From Harmonia axyridis (lineage: Eukaryota; Arthropoda; Insecta; Coleoptera; Coccinellidae), in contig NC_059504.1 of NCBI RefSeq assembly GCF_914767665.1, forward strand, positions 46,035,720 to 46,099,719: a stretch of DNA of 64,000 bases. The letters run 5' to 3'. Position 1 is the stretch's first letter; every line of letters starts with the position of its first letter. The notes under the pieces are model-generated. The model was not told where the DNA came from, ran no database searches, and saw nothing but the letters and a program-made list of their open reading frames with translations. The position numbers and the translations under genes were made by a program. Below are positions 45,000 to 57,439 of the stretch, piece after piece.

Positions 45000-46155
45000 G
45001 TATAAAATTGTGATTCAATTTTCACTTATTTCCCAATATTAACCCAAGCTATCTCCATTACTTCAATCAAATCAATGTCCTAACAAACAAGTAACTATGT
45101 CGGTAGTAGTTTTTTGTTTTACTAGGCTGCTAAGTAGTGGATTCACTGCCGCGGCTGTTCATTCATAGGAATTCAACCAAGGCAGTCAATCTACTTTGCT
45201 GCCGAGTTGAACATATAATTTTTCTTCTATTGTTCATAATGATATATGTAGGATATTTTATTTGCCAGTTATTACATTTCTTATTTTTCCTAAAGTGGTA
45301 AATTAAAACAAAATTTGATACAAATCGCAATTGTTGGAATGGTTGGTTGCTATAGAAATGTATATGTCCGTAATAATTATAGTTTGACAAGTCATGAAAT
45401 ATCTGACAGTTTTTTGGAAAAATATCAGATATATTGAGATTAAAGACAGTAATAGCGACTTAGAAGTGCTTCAGAAATAAGGAAAGTGGCAAATAATATT
45501 GATTGTCAGAAAATGTCGAATGTTTTATTCGTATTGAGAATAATCACTCTGCAGCCTAGGCAGAAAAAGTAATACTTTGCTGATTGATATGTGTCTGCAA
45601 AATCAATATTTGCTATCGATTGAAGAAAAAATAAACGTGGTTCAATTGAATTCCAATTTCAAACAACATCGTGGGAGTCTCATTCGGTATAATCTCCGAT
45701 TTTTTTTTTGCAATCAGCATCCCTATACATCAGAGGAGTCAGCCTATCGTAACAGCCACATCTATTGATGTCAGCCGTCCTGCTGCCAGACGAGGAAAGG
45801 GTGGGTTGACATGGCAGAACGCGCTTTGTACATGGAAAGACCGTAACCAGGCCTTTGAAGATATTCCCCATAAAGGTGAATGGAATGCGTATTCGAAAAA
45901 CGATGTCAGCGGCTCGCATAAAATTGTTTGCCGCATTTCCTGATGCTCACCGTCCGATCCTCAGTTCCGAACTGTCAAAAACGAGGATGGTCCGAGACGT
46001 TTTAAAAGTCGTGTTTCACAACTTAATGCTAACGTACCGGATAGCCCATTCATAACTTATCTAACAGATATCGCTGAAAGTTGTGTTTCGCCAGTGTTGG
46101 ATAGGTTTAAGTGGCCGGTAAATCCGGATAATCTGACATCTAGCTAAGGTGGCAA
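45000..46155. other. Mostly unrecognised; dispersed repeat at 45,455-45,570
   Basis: 45,455-45,570 is the inverted counterpart of 5,615-5,740. A GC-richer part at 45,740-46,060 has overlapping frames of 63-90 codons on both strands without a known domain. Confidence 0.45.
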
Positions 46156-46158
46156 ATA

Positions 46159-47084
46159 AAGGGTGTTTTTTTAGAGCTATAGAACTTCAAATTGCAATAA
46201 AACAACGATGGATTATTCGATTGACATGAATTTTATTTATCCGCAAGATAATCTTGTGGCATTACATTTTAAATAATATGATTTATGGCATATGACCGCC
46301 ACGGCTGGCTCGGATGTAGTCCAATCTGGACGTCCAATTTTCGATGACTTTTTCCAACATTTGAGGCCGTATATCGGCAATAACACGGCGAATGTTGTCT
46401 TCTAAATTGTCAAGGGTTTGTATCTCATCCGCATAGACCAATGACTTTACATAGCCCCACAGAAAGTAGTCTAGCGGTGTTAAATCACAAGATCTTGGAG
46501 GCCAATTCACAGGTCCAAAACGTGAAATTAGACGGTCACCAAACGTGTCTTTCAATAAATCGATTGTGGCACGAGCTGTGTGACATGTTGCGCCGTCTTG
46601 TTGGAACCACAGCTCCTGGACATCATGTTTGTTTAATTCAGCAATGAAAAAGTTAGTAATCATGGATCTATACTGATCACCATTGACTGTAACGTTCTGG
46701 CCATCATCGTTTTTGAAGAAGTACGGACCAATGATTCCACCAGCCCATAAAGCGCACCAAACAGTCAGTTTTTCTGGATGTAACGGTGTTTAGACATACA
46801 CTTGGGGATCAGCTTCACTCAAAATGCGGCAGTTTTGTTTGTTGACGTTGCCGTTCAACCAGAAGTGCGCTTCGCTAATGGACGTAGTGCGCGATAAGTA
46901 TTCCGCACAGAACCATTATTTTCGAAACGAAATTGCACTACTTGCAAGCGTTGTTCAGGCGTGATTCTATTCATGATGAATTGCCAAACCAAACTGAGAA
47001 TAAATCACTTAACAGCTGTTAAATCGGTCGCCATCTGGAACAGAAATGCCAACTTAAAGTTATATACCTCAAAAAAAAACACCC
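46159..47084 (-). mobile_element. DD41D mariner, internally deleted, copy 4 (class A derivative)
   Basis: TA flanks both ends; termini are AAGGGTGTTTTTTTAGAGC and the complement of ACCTCAAAAAAAAACACCC. At the class A junction a further ~20 bp are missing (ACGTCCATTAGCGAAGCGC on the coding strand), so it derives from a class A copy or lost bases afterwards. Confidence 0.85.
46262..46974 (-). pseudogene. DD41D transposase, class A derivative (copy 4)
   Basis: A 126-codon frame at 46,283-46,663 covers MITNFF through PLDYFLWGYVK to GGHMP with the second and third Asps. The first Asp (NDEAHF) has been removed by the extra junction deletion. A stop also replaces a codon in the VYV-T region (TAGACATAC on the plus strand). 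Confidence 0.8.
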
Positions 47085-47249
47085 TATATTTCCCATGTCA
47101 AAAGGGCCCGGATCCAGAGCTTTTAAAAATTATCTCTGTATCCTTTCCAGGCACGGATCCAGGACTGACTTTGTAGATTTGTTGAAATAATTGAGTCAAA
47201 TGAAATTTTTGCTGATTTGTATCCTTTTTAGCCATAGTTTGTCAAGCTC

Positions 47250-47998
47250 TAGGAGGAGCCCTGGCTATTTCGGAGGGGAACGTTTCCTCAGTATGGCGGT
47301 GGAAGAGGAAAGGTTTTCGAAGATGCAGAATTGGAGGCATTACTTGATCAAGGCTCGTGTCAAACGCAACGAGAATTGGCAGGATCGTTGAAAGTGACAC
47401 AACAAGCCATTTCAAAACGACTGAAAGTCATGGGAATGATTCAGAAACACGGAAATTGGGTGACGTACGAGTTGAAGCCGATATATAATGAACGGCGTTT
47501 ACTTGTGAACAGCTGCTTGCAAGGCAAAGACGAAAGGGATTTCTGCATCGTATTGTTACTGGAGACGAAAATTGGGTTCATTACGATAATCCCCAGCGCA
47601 TAAAATCATGGGGATATCCCGGTCATGCTTCCAGATCGACAGCCAAACCGAATATTTTCGACCCCATGTTTCGAAAATGATCAAGACATACATGGAAACG
47701 TTGAAATGGGAAGTCCTACCCCACCCGCCGTATTCTTCAGACGTTGCTCCCTTGGACTATCACCTGTTTCGATCAATGGCACACGGTCTGGCTGACCAGC
47801 ACTTCCGGTATTATGAATAAGTAAAAATTGGATCGATTCGTGGATCACTTCAAAAGATGACCCGTTTTTTCAACGTGGGATTCGTACGCTGTCCGAAAGA
47901 TGGGAGAAAGTAGTGGCGAGCGATGAACAATACTTCGAGTCATAAATGTATAATCAATTTTTCACAATAAAGCTTCGAATTTTAGAAAAAAACCGGCG
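47250..47998 (+). pseudogene. DD34D mariner transposase relic
   Basis: Order: LDQGSCQTQRELAGSLKVTQ and QAISKRLKVMGMIQKHGNWV (helix-turn-helix), then LLARQRRKGFLHRIVTGDEN and WVHYDNPQRIKSWGYPGHAS (first Asp). After a deletion come RPHVSKMIKTYMETLKWEVL and HPPYSSDVAPLDYHLFRSMA (third Asp). The deletion removes the second Asp (the HDN motif). A terminus with AAACCGGCGGAAGTA lies near 47,990. A relative of the relics at 44.5 and 63.4 kb. Confidence 0.8.
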
Positions 47999-47999
47999 G

Positions 48000-48512
48000 A
48001 AGTAATGTTGTACGCCTATGTAACAAATTGAGGAATTTCCTTTCTTCAGATTTTTTAATGAAAAATAGGTCTGCGGTCTACAGGCAACAAGTGAAAAAAT
48101 TGAAGTTACACCAAAAACATTTTCAAGAAGGCCCAAATCTGATAAGACTACTTGATGAAATAAAATCGTTACGTCTCTTCCATCCTGATGCCTCGATCAA
48201 AACCTGCCTCCGCCCATGCGTCAGGACGTTCCACGTCGTATTAATTCTGGACGAAGGAGCGTCGTGGTCCGTTGGGTTCTTTGAAAGGAAGTGAATGGTA
48301 ACTCGTGGAATTCTGTTTTGAATGTTTGACTGAAAACGATACCCCAAACGAGGGTATTAGACGTGAATCCCGAGACCTTTTCCGGTTGAATTGTCGACGT
48401 AGGGAGCACAGAAGGATACGTCCGCCAATAGGATTCAACCGCGTTGTTAGTGACTGAAACGTCAACGTCAATCGGTCTTTGACAGCACGGTTCGAAATAA
48501 TTGATCATGGCT
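48000..48512. other. No gene recognised
   Basis: Overlapping frames of 74-95 codons on both strands have no known motif; moderate GC content. Confidence 0.4.
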
Positions 48513-48514
48513 TA

Positions 48515-49434
48515 GTGAAGGGTGTTTTTTTTTCGATGTATAAAACTTTAAGTTGGCATTACTGTTCAAGATGGCGACCGATTTAACAGCTGTCAAGTGA
48601 ATTATTCTCAGTTTGGTTTGGCAATTCATCATGAATAGACTCACGCCTGAACAACGCTTGCAAATAGTGCAAAAGGGCCCAAAATGAGATTGCCGTTGTT
48701 CCCGATTTTCATAAGAATTTTGTTTAACGATGAAGCGCACTTCTGGTTGAGTGACTACGTCAACAAACAAAACTGCCGCATTTGGAGTGAAGCTAATCCT
48801 CAAGTGTATGTCGAAACACCGTTACATCCAGAAAAACTGACTCTTTGGTGCGCTTTATGGGCTGGTGAAATCATTGGTCCGTACTTCTTCAAAAACGATG
48901 ATGGCCAGAACGTTACTGTCAATGGTGATCGGTATAGAGCCATGATTACTAACTTTTTCATTCCTGAATTGAACAACCATGATGTCCAGGATCTGTGGTT
49001 CCAACAAGTCACACAGCTCGTGCCACAATCGATTTATTGAAAGACACGTTTAGTGACCGCCTAATTTCACATTTTGGACCTGTGAAGTGGCCTTCAAGAT
49101 GTTGTGATTTAACATCTCTAGACTACTTTCTGTGGGGCTATGTGAAGTCATTGGTCTATGCGGAGAAGCCACAAACCCTTGACCATTTGGAAGACAACAT
49201 TCGCCGTGTTAGTGCCGTTATACGGCCTCAAATGTTGGAAAAAGTCATCGACAATTGGACGTCCAGATTGGACTACATCCGAGCCAGCCGTAGTGGTCAT
49301 ATGCCAGAAATCATATTTTAAATGTAATGCCACAAGATTATCTTGCGGATAAATAAAATTCATGTCAATCGAATAATCCATTGTTGTTTTATTGCAATTT
49401 AAAGTTCTAAAGCTCTAAAAAAAACACCCTTCAC
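48515..49434 (+). mobile_element. DD41D mariner, internally deleted, copy 5 (class B)
   Basis: Both termini read GTGAAGGGTGTTTTTTT-like when oriented inward. The internal junction is LQIVQ to NEIAVV type (class B), with an extra AGGGCCC near it. Confidence 0.85.
48631..49321 (+). pseudogene. DD41D transposase, class B (copy 5)
   Basis: Starts MNRLTPEQRLQIVQ. Frames are broken before the first Asp (two bases lost at CATAAGAATTTTG) and at the second catalytic site, where QQDGATCHT is reduced to QQ-VT by a small deletion. The C-terminal frame at 48,995-49,321 keeps the third Asp (SLDYFLWGYVK) and ends EIIF with TAA. Confidence 0.85.
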
Positions 49435-49477
49435 AATGAAAAACAGAATGTTTCAGAATAAAAAATAATCTTTCAAT

Positions 49478-50235
49478 TGAAGGGTGTTGGAAATTAGTGA
49501 AATAGTAGTGTAATAGTGAATAACACGACCAGAAAAATTTTTCTGCAAAATATCGATTGTTTCGTTGCTTGTGAGGCGCATAGCGTCGTATCGCTGAAAA
49601 TAAACGCCTTCCACATCAATATCTTTCAATTCCGGCCATAAAGAATCATTGGTCATACCATAGTCATTTTTGAATAAGTAAGGTACAATCCCAACACCAT
49701 CACCAAATAGTGACATATTGAGAATGGAGAAGTTTTTCAACAATCATTCTTAGATTTCCCGAGACCCATATTATGTTCATTAACGCAGCCTCCGAAGTAA
49801 AAAAAGGCCTCATCACTGAAAAGGATTTTTCGATGAAAATCAGGATCATTTTGACACATTTCAAGGACCTAATCAGCGAAGATATCTGCACGTAGTTGGT
49901 GATCGAACGGCTAGAGTTTTTGTGTTAACCGAATTCTAAAAGCCTTAGTACGTAAGTCATTAAGTAGAATATAGCATTTCACCATTGCCGAACGAGAACG
50001 TGCTTCACGACGACTCAAAAGTGCTTTAGTTTTGTCAATTGCGACTTAATAAAATTTTAACCATTTTCCAAATGAATTTGAATAATTGTATTATCGTTTT
50101 TTCAGTAGAAGCGTAGTTTCTACTTGTCATATGTCAAAGGTAACAGCTTCAAAAGTGACAGTTGTCCATAGAGCGGGCTATACAAAATGAAATCCTTTTT
50201 GAAAAGCAACATTATCAGAAACCCAACCCTGTATG
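49478..50235 (-). pseudogene. Decayed Tc1/mariner element with DD41D-like transposase
   Basis: The minus strand shows LSRREARSRSAMVKC, then TKAFRIRLTQKL, QNDPDFHRKILFSDEAFFYF (first Asp), LWPELKDIDVEGVYFQRYDA (second Asp) and IDILQKNFSGRVI ... KDYFLF (third Asp). Spacing and block order resemble the DD41D group but the sequence is a separate, older lineage. Ends are weak inverted repeats (AGGGTGTTGGAAATT versus CAGGGTTGGGTTTCT). Confidence 0.65.
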
Positions 50236-50685
50236 GACATTATTAAAAATGCTCGACATACCTGCCTTATGAATCTTCGGATGCAACCCGTGTATCTTTC
50301 CAACATTTCTCATTTTCCCTCTCTGCATCACAAAGTACCCAATGCGCCTAATTACGTTCAGACTTTTTCCACGTTCGAGGTGGCCTGAAATTTTAATTGT
50401 ATCGCTGGCGAAATTTTCTGGAGGTAAGTTTTCCGATAGGGTCGATGAAAATGTTTGTTTGTTGTGTAGGAGAACCCTCCAAACTTGTTGATAATTTATT
50501 GCGGGAAAAATATCGGTAGAAAAGTTTCGGCGTAATCATTGAGATTGGAGGTTGGAGGCGGTTTTTGAGGGAAACGTCGAATATTTGCCAGTTGGACGAT
50601 TCTTCGATGAAAGCTGCTACAGGGGTGGATTCAAAAAATTGTAACGCAACAAAAAGTCCATCGTCATGAGTCTGAAAAAGACACC
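50236..50685. other. No gene recognised
   Basis: No motif on either strand. Confidence 0.4.
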
Positions 50686-50959
50686 AAAATCATAGAGGGC
50701 ATAGAAAAATGATGACGTCAGCGTGTTAACCACACCAAACATTCATTTTGAGGATGTAATGGTGATTCATCTATGGTTCGAGAATTGCCTTTGGGCCATA
50801 TACGGTAATTTTGCTTGGTGATGAAGCCATTCAAACAGAAATAAACACAATTCTTCGGTATGAAGGCCCATCTTTGGCCAGTTCCAAGACAGCCAAATTT
50901 GCCGAAATTCGATGTGAACGTTGGTCATTTAATTTTTACACAAGCTGTATTTTATAGGC

Positions 50960-50967
50960 ACGTAAGC
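50960..50967. repeat. hAT target duplication (left), ACGTAAGC
   Basis: Pairs with ATGTAACC at 51,758-51,765, with 6 of 8 bases equal. Eight bases is the usual hAT duplication length. Confidence 0.6.
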
Positions 50968-51757
50968 TATGAATTCAACAAGCCGAGCATCTTGACATTT
51001 GAAGCAACTACTTGACTGAAAATCAAGCTCGTGAAAAATTACATGCTTGAGCTTGACTTGACACGGCATATATTTCTGCAATTTTGTGCGCGTTTAGACT
51101 AAATAAGGGGATTCCTCGAGCGCCGAGAGACTGAAGCATTCGCCAGTGTGACTTTATTAGTAGTTATCTCACATTTCTATGAAATCTATTGGTAGATTTT
51201 GATAGTTTCAGAGATATCTTTCCAAATTTGGCCAAAATGGCCAAGGATTTTTTATCATCGCCAGCATTTTCAGCTCCTGTTGAAAAACAAGTTTCCAGAG
51301 CTGCTCTTACAGTTACAAAAACCTGCAATAGCTTGGGCGACAAATTTATAAGATGCCTCATGTGTCTTAGATCCTGAATGGAAAATAATGAAATTTGAAA
51401 AAAACCTGGAAATTTCTCAATATTAAGAAAATTTCTTTCTTCATTATTTTTTATTTTGTCATGATTCATTCTGATTTAATTCATGTTTCTATTTGAAAAA
51501 AATTCTTTCATAAAAGTGTTTTTTGCAAGGTTCCTTCTCATTTCATCATTTTTTTATTGATGTGACATACACAATAACACTGCTAAAAATCAAGTAGCTT
51601 GATATGATTCAAGTACTTGATGAATGAAGACTTGACTGGACTTGAGATTGAAAAACTGAGCTTGACTTGATTTCAAGTCAAGCTCAGTTTTTCAACTTGA
51701 AATCAAGTCAAGCTCAAGCCAATAAGCTTCCAAATCAAGCCAAGTCGTAAATCCCTA
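50968..51757 (+). mobile_element. hAT element copy 2 (non-autonomous)
   Basis: A 790 bp element ending CAAGTCGTAAATCCCTA, the complement of the end of copy 1 at 7,431. Both subterminal regions are dense with TTGACTTGA and CAAGTCAAGCT-type words in both orientations. The only coding content is a 62-codon frame at 51,189-51,377 encoding the hATC dimerisation motif (NLAKMAKDFLSSPAFSAPVE, then LGDKFIRCLMCLRS). The left terminus (TATGAATTC) has diverged from TAGGG. Confidence 0.75.
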
Positions 51758-51765
51758 ATGTAACC
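51758..51765. repeat. hAT target duplication (right), ATGTAACC
   Basis: This matches the host transposase codons at the insertion point; see the left partner. Confidence 0.6.
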
Positions 51766-51990
51766 CAAGATCCTTACGTTAAATTTTCCAGGTAGTCTAA
51801 GGACAAAGGTCATCAAGTTGAGAACGGCGACGTATCGATATTTTGGCGTCTTCTACAACACTTCGAGCTACAGCAGCAATATTCTCTTCGGTGCGCACAT
51901 TTATTGGTCTTGTTGATGGTTTAAAATTTGCGGTTTCTAGGGTACTAGTGAAGCCATCAACATGAAATTCTGCATGGAGCTTTAAATTGT

Positions 51991-52900
51991 TATAAAACTT
52001 CTACATACAAACTTTCAATCAGATCTATTTTCACTGGGATAAACGAAACGAGAAAAATCTAAAATGATAAAAATATCGAACCCTTCATGGAACCCTGCGG
52101 AACGCCACCGTCGATCTCACCCTTCCGCAGGTCATAAAATCTCCAACTTCATTTCACAGAATACATCCGGTTGTTTACTGCAAATAGAATAATCTAAACG
52201 AGACAGAGGCTCCTTGTTCTTATCTTCAGAGCTCGGAAAAGCCGATCTACGCTTTCCTCGGATCGTTGTGACTTAATTACGGACGACGGAAATGAGAATA
52301 TGAAACATTCCGTCTGCTCGTAATGTTTCGGGAATTATGTTGTCCTTATGTATGGGGTTATTTTGCTGGAAAAATAGTGAGGTAATATGCCTTTAAGAAT
52401 GGATTTCGTGCTCTTGGTGAATTTATGCGAGAATTGTACTCCTACTTTACGCTGTTTCATCGTGGAGAGCTGGGAAAACGTGTATCTTGCAAGGACGTGC
52501 AAGGACATTTTCAGCTTCTTGTTTTTGGGCCTGCTTCCGAGTAGAAATAATTATCAAGTTCCATTCGAATGTTTCCACAGGACGAAGAAAATGTTAACAC
52601 CTTTTTTAACTTCAACAGCACTTCGTTTTCGAAAAACTGCTGATTAAACAAGTCACTTGAAGCTTCGCAAAAAGGTAAAAATTGAAGTCTTCACAACTTG
52701 CAAACTGGAATGTTATAATAATTTGGATTTTCCTGAGGTTTACTAGAGAATTGTTTGAAATTGTTTTCTCAAAATCAGTACAAAACTACAAGATTCCAAA
52801 AAGTGTAGTATTGGAACAAAGTTTCTTCTTTCCTAAACTACCAGTGGTCCACCAAAAGAACTTCTGGAGGACAGAAGCAGGCACTGTTCCAAAAAAAAAT
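51991..52900. other. No gene recognised
   Basis: Frames of 76-86 codons at 52,387-52,912 lack known motifs. Confidence 0.4.
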
Positions 52901-52904
52901 ATCA

Positions 52905-53165
52905 CCCTTTAGATTTGCATTCTAAATTAACATATCACATGATGAGAACTTTGAAATGGAATGTCTATGCTGAATTTGAGATCAATATCTTTAGAAAAGA
53001 AGGAGCTATGAAAAAAAAACTTGAAAAAATTGAACTCAAGCGTCCTATATCTCGAAAATAAAGCGTTTACGGGCAGATGTTTATAGAACTTATTTTCTCT
53101 TGAAATGATCCGAGGAATCTGTCATTTTCGTTCGTACCTCCAATTTAGGAACACTCTGTACGTCA
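52905..53165 (+). repeat. Dispersed MITE-like repeat related to 5.15-5.55 kb
   Basis: Shares GATTTGCATTC, ACATATCACATGAT, the TATATCTCG block and CTCCAATTTAGGAA in the same order with 5,305-5,540. Only one arm is present here. Confidence 0.5.
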
Positions 53166-54383
53166 ATAGTATGTAAATTGGAAACAATAAATATTGTGGT
53201 GCATGAATATATATTTTCACTTGAAAACGTTCAGAAAATGTTCAACTATCATGTATTGGGGAAATATCAATTGTGATATAGCATTTATAGTTATGTCTCT
53301 GAAATTACATAAAATATAAAATCAGGGAAAATTTAATCAACTGTGTAATACCGAAACTCGATCAAAACCTTTTCATTACGATTCCAGATTTCACATTATG
53401 TATAATAGCACGAGTAATGAAATTTTGAATATGAAATTGAAATGTAGTGTTTGATGGCCATATCATTTAGCATAATAATTTAGTTAGTTGATCAAACTGA
53501 ATCGTATTATCGATCTTTCCGTATCAGCTCTCCTCTTTTAGCATAAACGTTAGATTTTCCTTACTTATATGGTTCAAGATGAACACAATTATTATATTTG
53601 ATTATTTCAGAATAATTGTTAAGTGGGCTAAAACCAAAAATTTAAGCCATTGTGAAAACATTGAATGTTATCGAAGAGAAATAACAAAAGTTTGAAGTAA
53701 CTAATTCAAATATTCTTCTTGTAATCCTTCTATTCAGACATTGAAGTGTAATGAAAAAATTATATCGTTTTCAAAATTTTTATCTGAAGGTATCTGATTT
53801 ACCTGTTCACAGGAGAAAGGGAATTCCAGGAATCATTTGTTATGATATTATTTAATTTGCATAATGCCATTTTCATTAGAACTCATTCATTTTCATATGC
53901 GAAATATTTCTAAGTTACATAATTCAATACCAAGAAACTCATAATAACGAATATATTACAGACTGCTGTAACAAGAGCAACGGTTTTTAGAAACGATTTT
54001 ACGTCTATGATGAGGAATAAATTGTTCTGTGGTCTGAAAAAAAGTATGTCACTCGACACTTCAGTTATAATCGATGAATAGTTACCTAGTAGTCTTTTGT
54101 ATCTTTATGAACAATCAATTTCTGGACACATAATAATTTCTAAATCACATTCTTGATCTAGGGTGAAATTGAAGACGAAAGAGAAAATTTAAAATATCCT
54201 TCCAACGAGATTTTTTCCGCATTTTCCAAAATCCTGGAAATTATGTACCATCCAATCCCTAAAAAGCCATTCAAGATCCGTGAGAAAGTTACCATCCTGC
54301 TCAAGGGGATGAATTCGCAATCACAGATTGTCACCCTGCTCTGCTGATCGGTTTTATTTGGACTACCCTTTATTCAGAGAATA
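53166..54383. other. AT-rich, no gene recognised
   Basis: No frame above 60 codons and no repeated structure noticed. Confidence 0.45.
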
Positions 54384-57300
54384 TTATGTGGTCGTTAACG
54401 ACTGAAACTTCATTCCAAATAGCATATTCTAACATTAATCACTTAGTCATTTGAATACCTAGAATGTGAAATCACAAGCTCAAGTCACCTAGAAAATGAA
54501 GTGAGGACAAAGCCGTACCAAGCCTCGGCAGTATCAGAATATCTAAAATATCTAATCTAGAAAAACGAACATTTGAGTAGAGAATGTAAGTTGAGGATAT
54601 ATAAGAGAAGTGTGTGTGTGACCAGTTATGACATACTTGCAGCGCAGAAGCTAGAGCTGAAAATCTGTGACAAAGGCATAAGGCATAAGAATAATTGGAT
54701 GAAGACCCTGAGAGCAATAGCAGTATATACCTAGCATTAACGATAGACTGGGGAGCACAACCATCAGAAAATAGGTCCAAACAAATGATATCGTAATATG
54801 GAAAAGAGAAAGAAGAAGGGAATAGAACCAGCACGTTGACAGAATGAGTCCAGACAAGACGGCTAAGATTACAAAGACAACATACCTCACGGAAGAAGAC
54901 CCTTAGGACGTTCACCAAAACGATGGCAATCTACATCCGAAGAACAAACACATTAGTTAACTGGAACAAAACAGACAATGTGTCTACTGAAAAAAAGAAG
55001 AAGAATCGCTTAGGAAACTTCAGAGATCAATATGTAGTTGTTGAGGACTGAAACTTTACCTCCAAACAGCTTCCAGCATTGATCTATCAGGGAACGCAGC
55101 CCCTTTTTCTTGGTAAGAAACTAGAAATAACCACAAATGCGTTGAATTATAATTGAATTCTTGACATATAGCGCCGAAGCTAAAGCTGGAATATTTGTGA
55201 CAAAGGGAATCTTAAGAACAACCGAGAAGAAGACCCTGAGAACAATAGCAGGATATACACTGAACGACAGGCAGAGGTAAACAGTCAGAAGAGAAAAGTG
55301 TTAAACAGATGATATCGTAAGATGGAAAAGAGAAAGAAAGAAGGAATAGTACCAGCACGTTGACAGCAGGACAGCTACGATTACAAGAGACAACATACCT
55401 CACGGAAGAAGGCCCTTAGGACGTCCACCAAAACGATGGCAATCTACATCCGAAGAACAAACACATAAGTAAACTGGAACAAAACAGACAATGTGTCTAC
55501 TAAAAAAAAGAAGAAGAATCGCTTAGGGAACTTCAGAGATTAATATGTAGTTGTTAAGGACTGAAACCTTACCTCCAAACAGCTTCTAGCATTGATCCCT
55601 TAGGGAACCCAGTCCCTTTTTCTTGGTAAGAAACTAAAAATTACCACAAATCCGCTGAGTTATAATTGAATTCTTGACATATAGCGCCGAAGCTAGAGCT
55701 GGAATATTTGTGACAAAGAGAATCTTAAGAACAACCGAGAAGAAGACCCTGAGTACAATAGCAGGATATACACTGAACGATAGGCAGAGGAACACATCCA
55801 GAAGAGAAAAGTGTTAAACAGATGATATCGTAATATGGAAAAGAGAAAGAAAGAAGGAATAGTACCAGCACGTTGACAGCAGGACAGCTACGATTACAAG
55901 AGACAACATACCTCACGGAAGAAGACCCTTAGGACCTCCACCAAAACGATGGCAATCTACATCCGAAGAACAAACACATAAGTAAACTGGAACAAAACAG
56001 ACAATGTGTCTACTAAGAAAAAAGGAGGAGGATCGCTTAGGGAACTTCAGAGATTAATATGTAGTTGTTAAGGACTGAAACTTCACCTCCAAACAGCGTC
56101 TAGCATTGATCCTTCAGGGAACCCAGCCTCTTTTTCTTGGTAAGAAACTAGAAATTACAACAAATGCTCTGAATTATAATTGAATTCTTGACATATAGCA
56201 CCAAAGCTAGAGCTGGCATATTTCTGACAAAGGAAATCTTAAGAACCGAGAAGAAGACCCTGCGTACAATAGCAGGATATACACTGAACCACAGGCAGAG
56301 GTACACAGCCAGAAGAGAAAAGTGTTAAACAGATGATATCGTAAGATGGAAAAGAGAAAGAAGGAAGGAATAGTACCAGCACGTTGGCAGCAGGATAGCT
56401 ACGATTACAAGAGACAACATACCTCACGGAAGAAGACCCTTAGGACGTCCACCAAAACGATGGCAATCTACATCCGAAGAACTAACACATAAGAAAACTG
56501 GAACAAAACAGACAATGTGTCTACTGAAAAAAAAGAAGAAGAATCGCGTAGGGAACTTCAGAAATTAATATATAGTTGAGGACTGAAACTTCCCCTCCAA
56601 ACAGCTTCTAGCATTGTTCCTTCAGGGAACACAGCCCCTTTTTCTTGGAATGAAACTAGAAATTACCACAAATGCGCAGAATTATAATTGAATTCTTGAC
56701 ATATAGCGTCGAAGCTAGAGCTGGCATATTTGTGATAAAGGGAATCTTAAGAACAACCGAGAAGAAGACCCTGAGAACAATAGCACGATATACATTGAAC
56801 GATAGGCAGAGGAACACAGCCAGAAGAGAAAAATGTTAAACAGATTATTTCGTAAGATGGAAAAGAGAAAGAAAGAGGAATAGGACCAGCACCATTACAA
56901 GAGACAACATACCTCACGGAAGAAGACCCTTAGGACGTCCACCAAAACGGTGGCAATCTACATCCGAAGAACAAACACATAAGTAAACTGGAATGAAACA
57001 GACAATGTGTCTACAAGAAAAAAAGAAAAAGAATCGCTTAGGGAACTTCAGAGATAAATATGTAGTTGTTAAGGACAGAAACTTCACCTCCACACAGCTT
57101 CTAGCATTAATCCCTCAGGAAACTCAGTCCCTTTTTCTTGGTAAGAAACTAGAAATTACCACAAATGCGCTGAATTATAATTGAATTCTTGACATATAGA
57201 GCTGGCATATTTGTGACAAAGGGACAAAGAATCGCTTAGGGAACTTCAGAGATTAATATGTAGTTGTTGAGGACTGAAACTTTACCTCCAAACAGCTTCC

Positions 57301-57390
57301 AGCATTGATCCCTTAGGGAATCCAGCCCCTTTTTCTTGGTAAGAAACTAGAAATTACCACAAATGCGCTGAATTATAATTGAATTCTTCC
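54384..57390 (+). repeat. 514-bp tandem array derived from a LINE ORF2 C-terminus
   Basis: The landmark TGTAGTTGTT(A/G)AGGACTGAAAC recurs at about 55,029, 55,543, 56,059, 56,573 and 57,060, then at 57,258 in a truncated unit; a degenerate first unit begins near 54,384. Regular spacing is about 514 bp. Each unit encodes on the plus strand AEAKAGIFVTKGILRTTEKK, TLRTIAGYTLNDRQR, DDIVRWKRE and GRRPLGRPPKRWQSTSEEQ, the hallmark end of a CR1/Jockey-type LINE ORF2, broken by shifts. The small minus-strand frames repeated in each unit (MRYVV...) are antisense by-products. Confidence 0.85.
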
Positions 57391-57439
57391 GTTATCCGTG
57401 AAACGACCGCTGCGTAAAAAAAAATCACAACGAGAAAAG

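Larger units (their letters stand above)
50690..51990 (-). pseudogene. Tc1/mariner-type transposase split by an hAT element
   Basis: On the minus strand, upstream of the hAT insertion (51,766-51,970): RPINVRTEENIAAVARSVVE, SIRRRSQ and LRKDLGLH, the helix-turn-helix region. Immediately after the insertion (50,690-50,959): AYKIQLV, LNDQRSHRISANLA, then FYLNGF-TKQNYRIW and SPLHPQNECLVW from the catalytic domain. The join LGLH/AYKIQLV is the usual contiguous motif, so the hAT landed inside it. The second half of the catalytic domain is absent and several stops are present. Confidence 0.7.

Noticed and set aside
54472..54918. 148-codon minus-strand frame and the repeated MRYVV frames
   Set aside because: They are antisense to the LINE ORF2 C-terminus in the tandem array.
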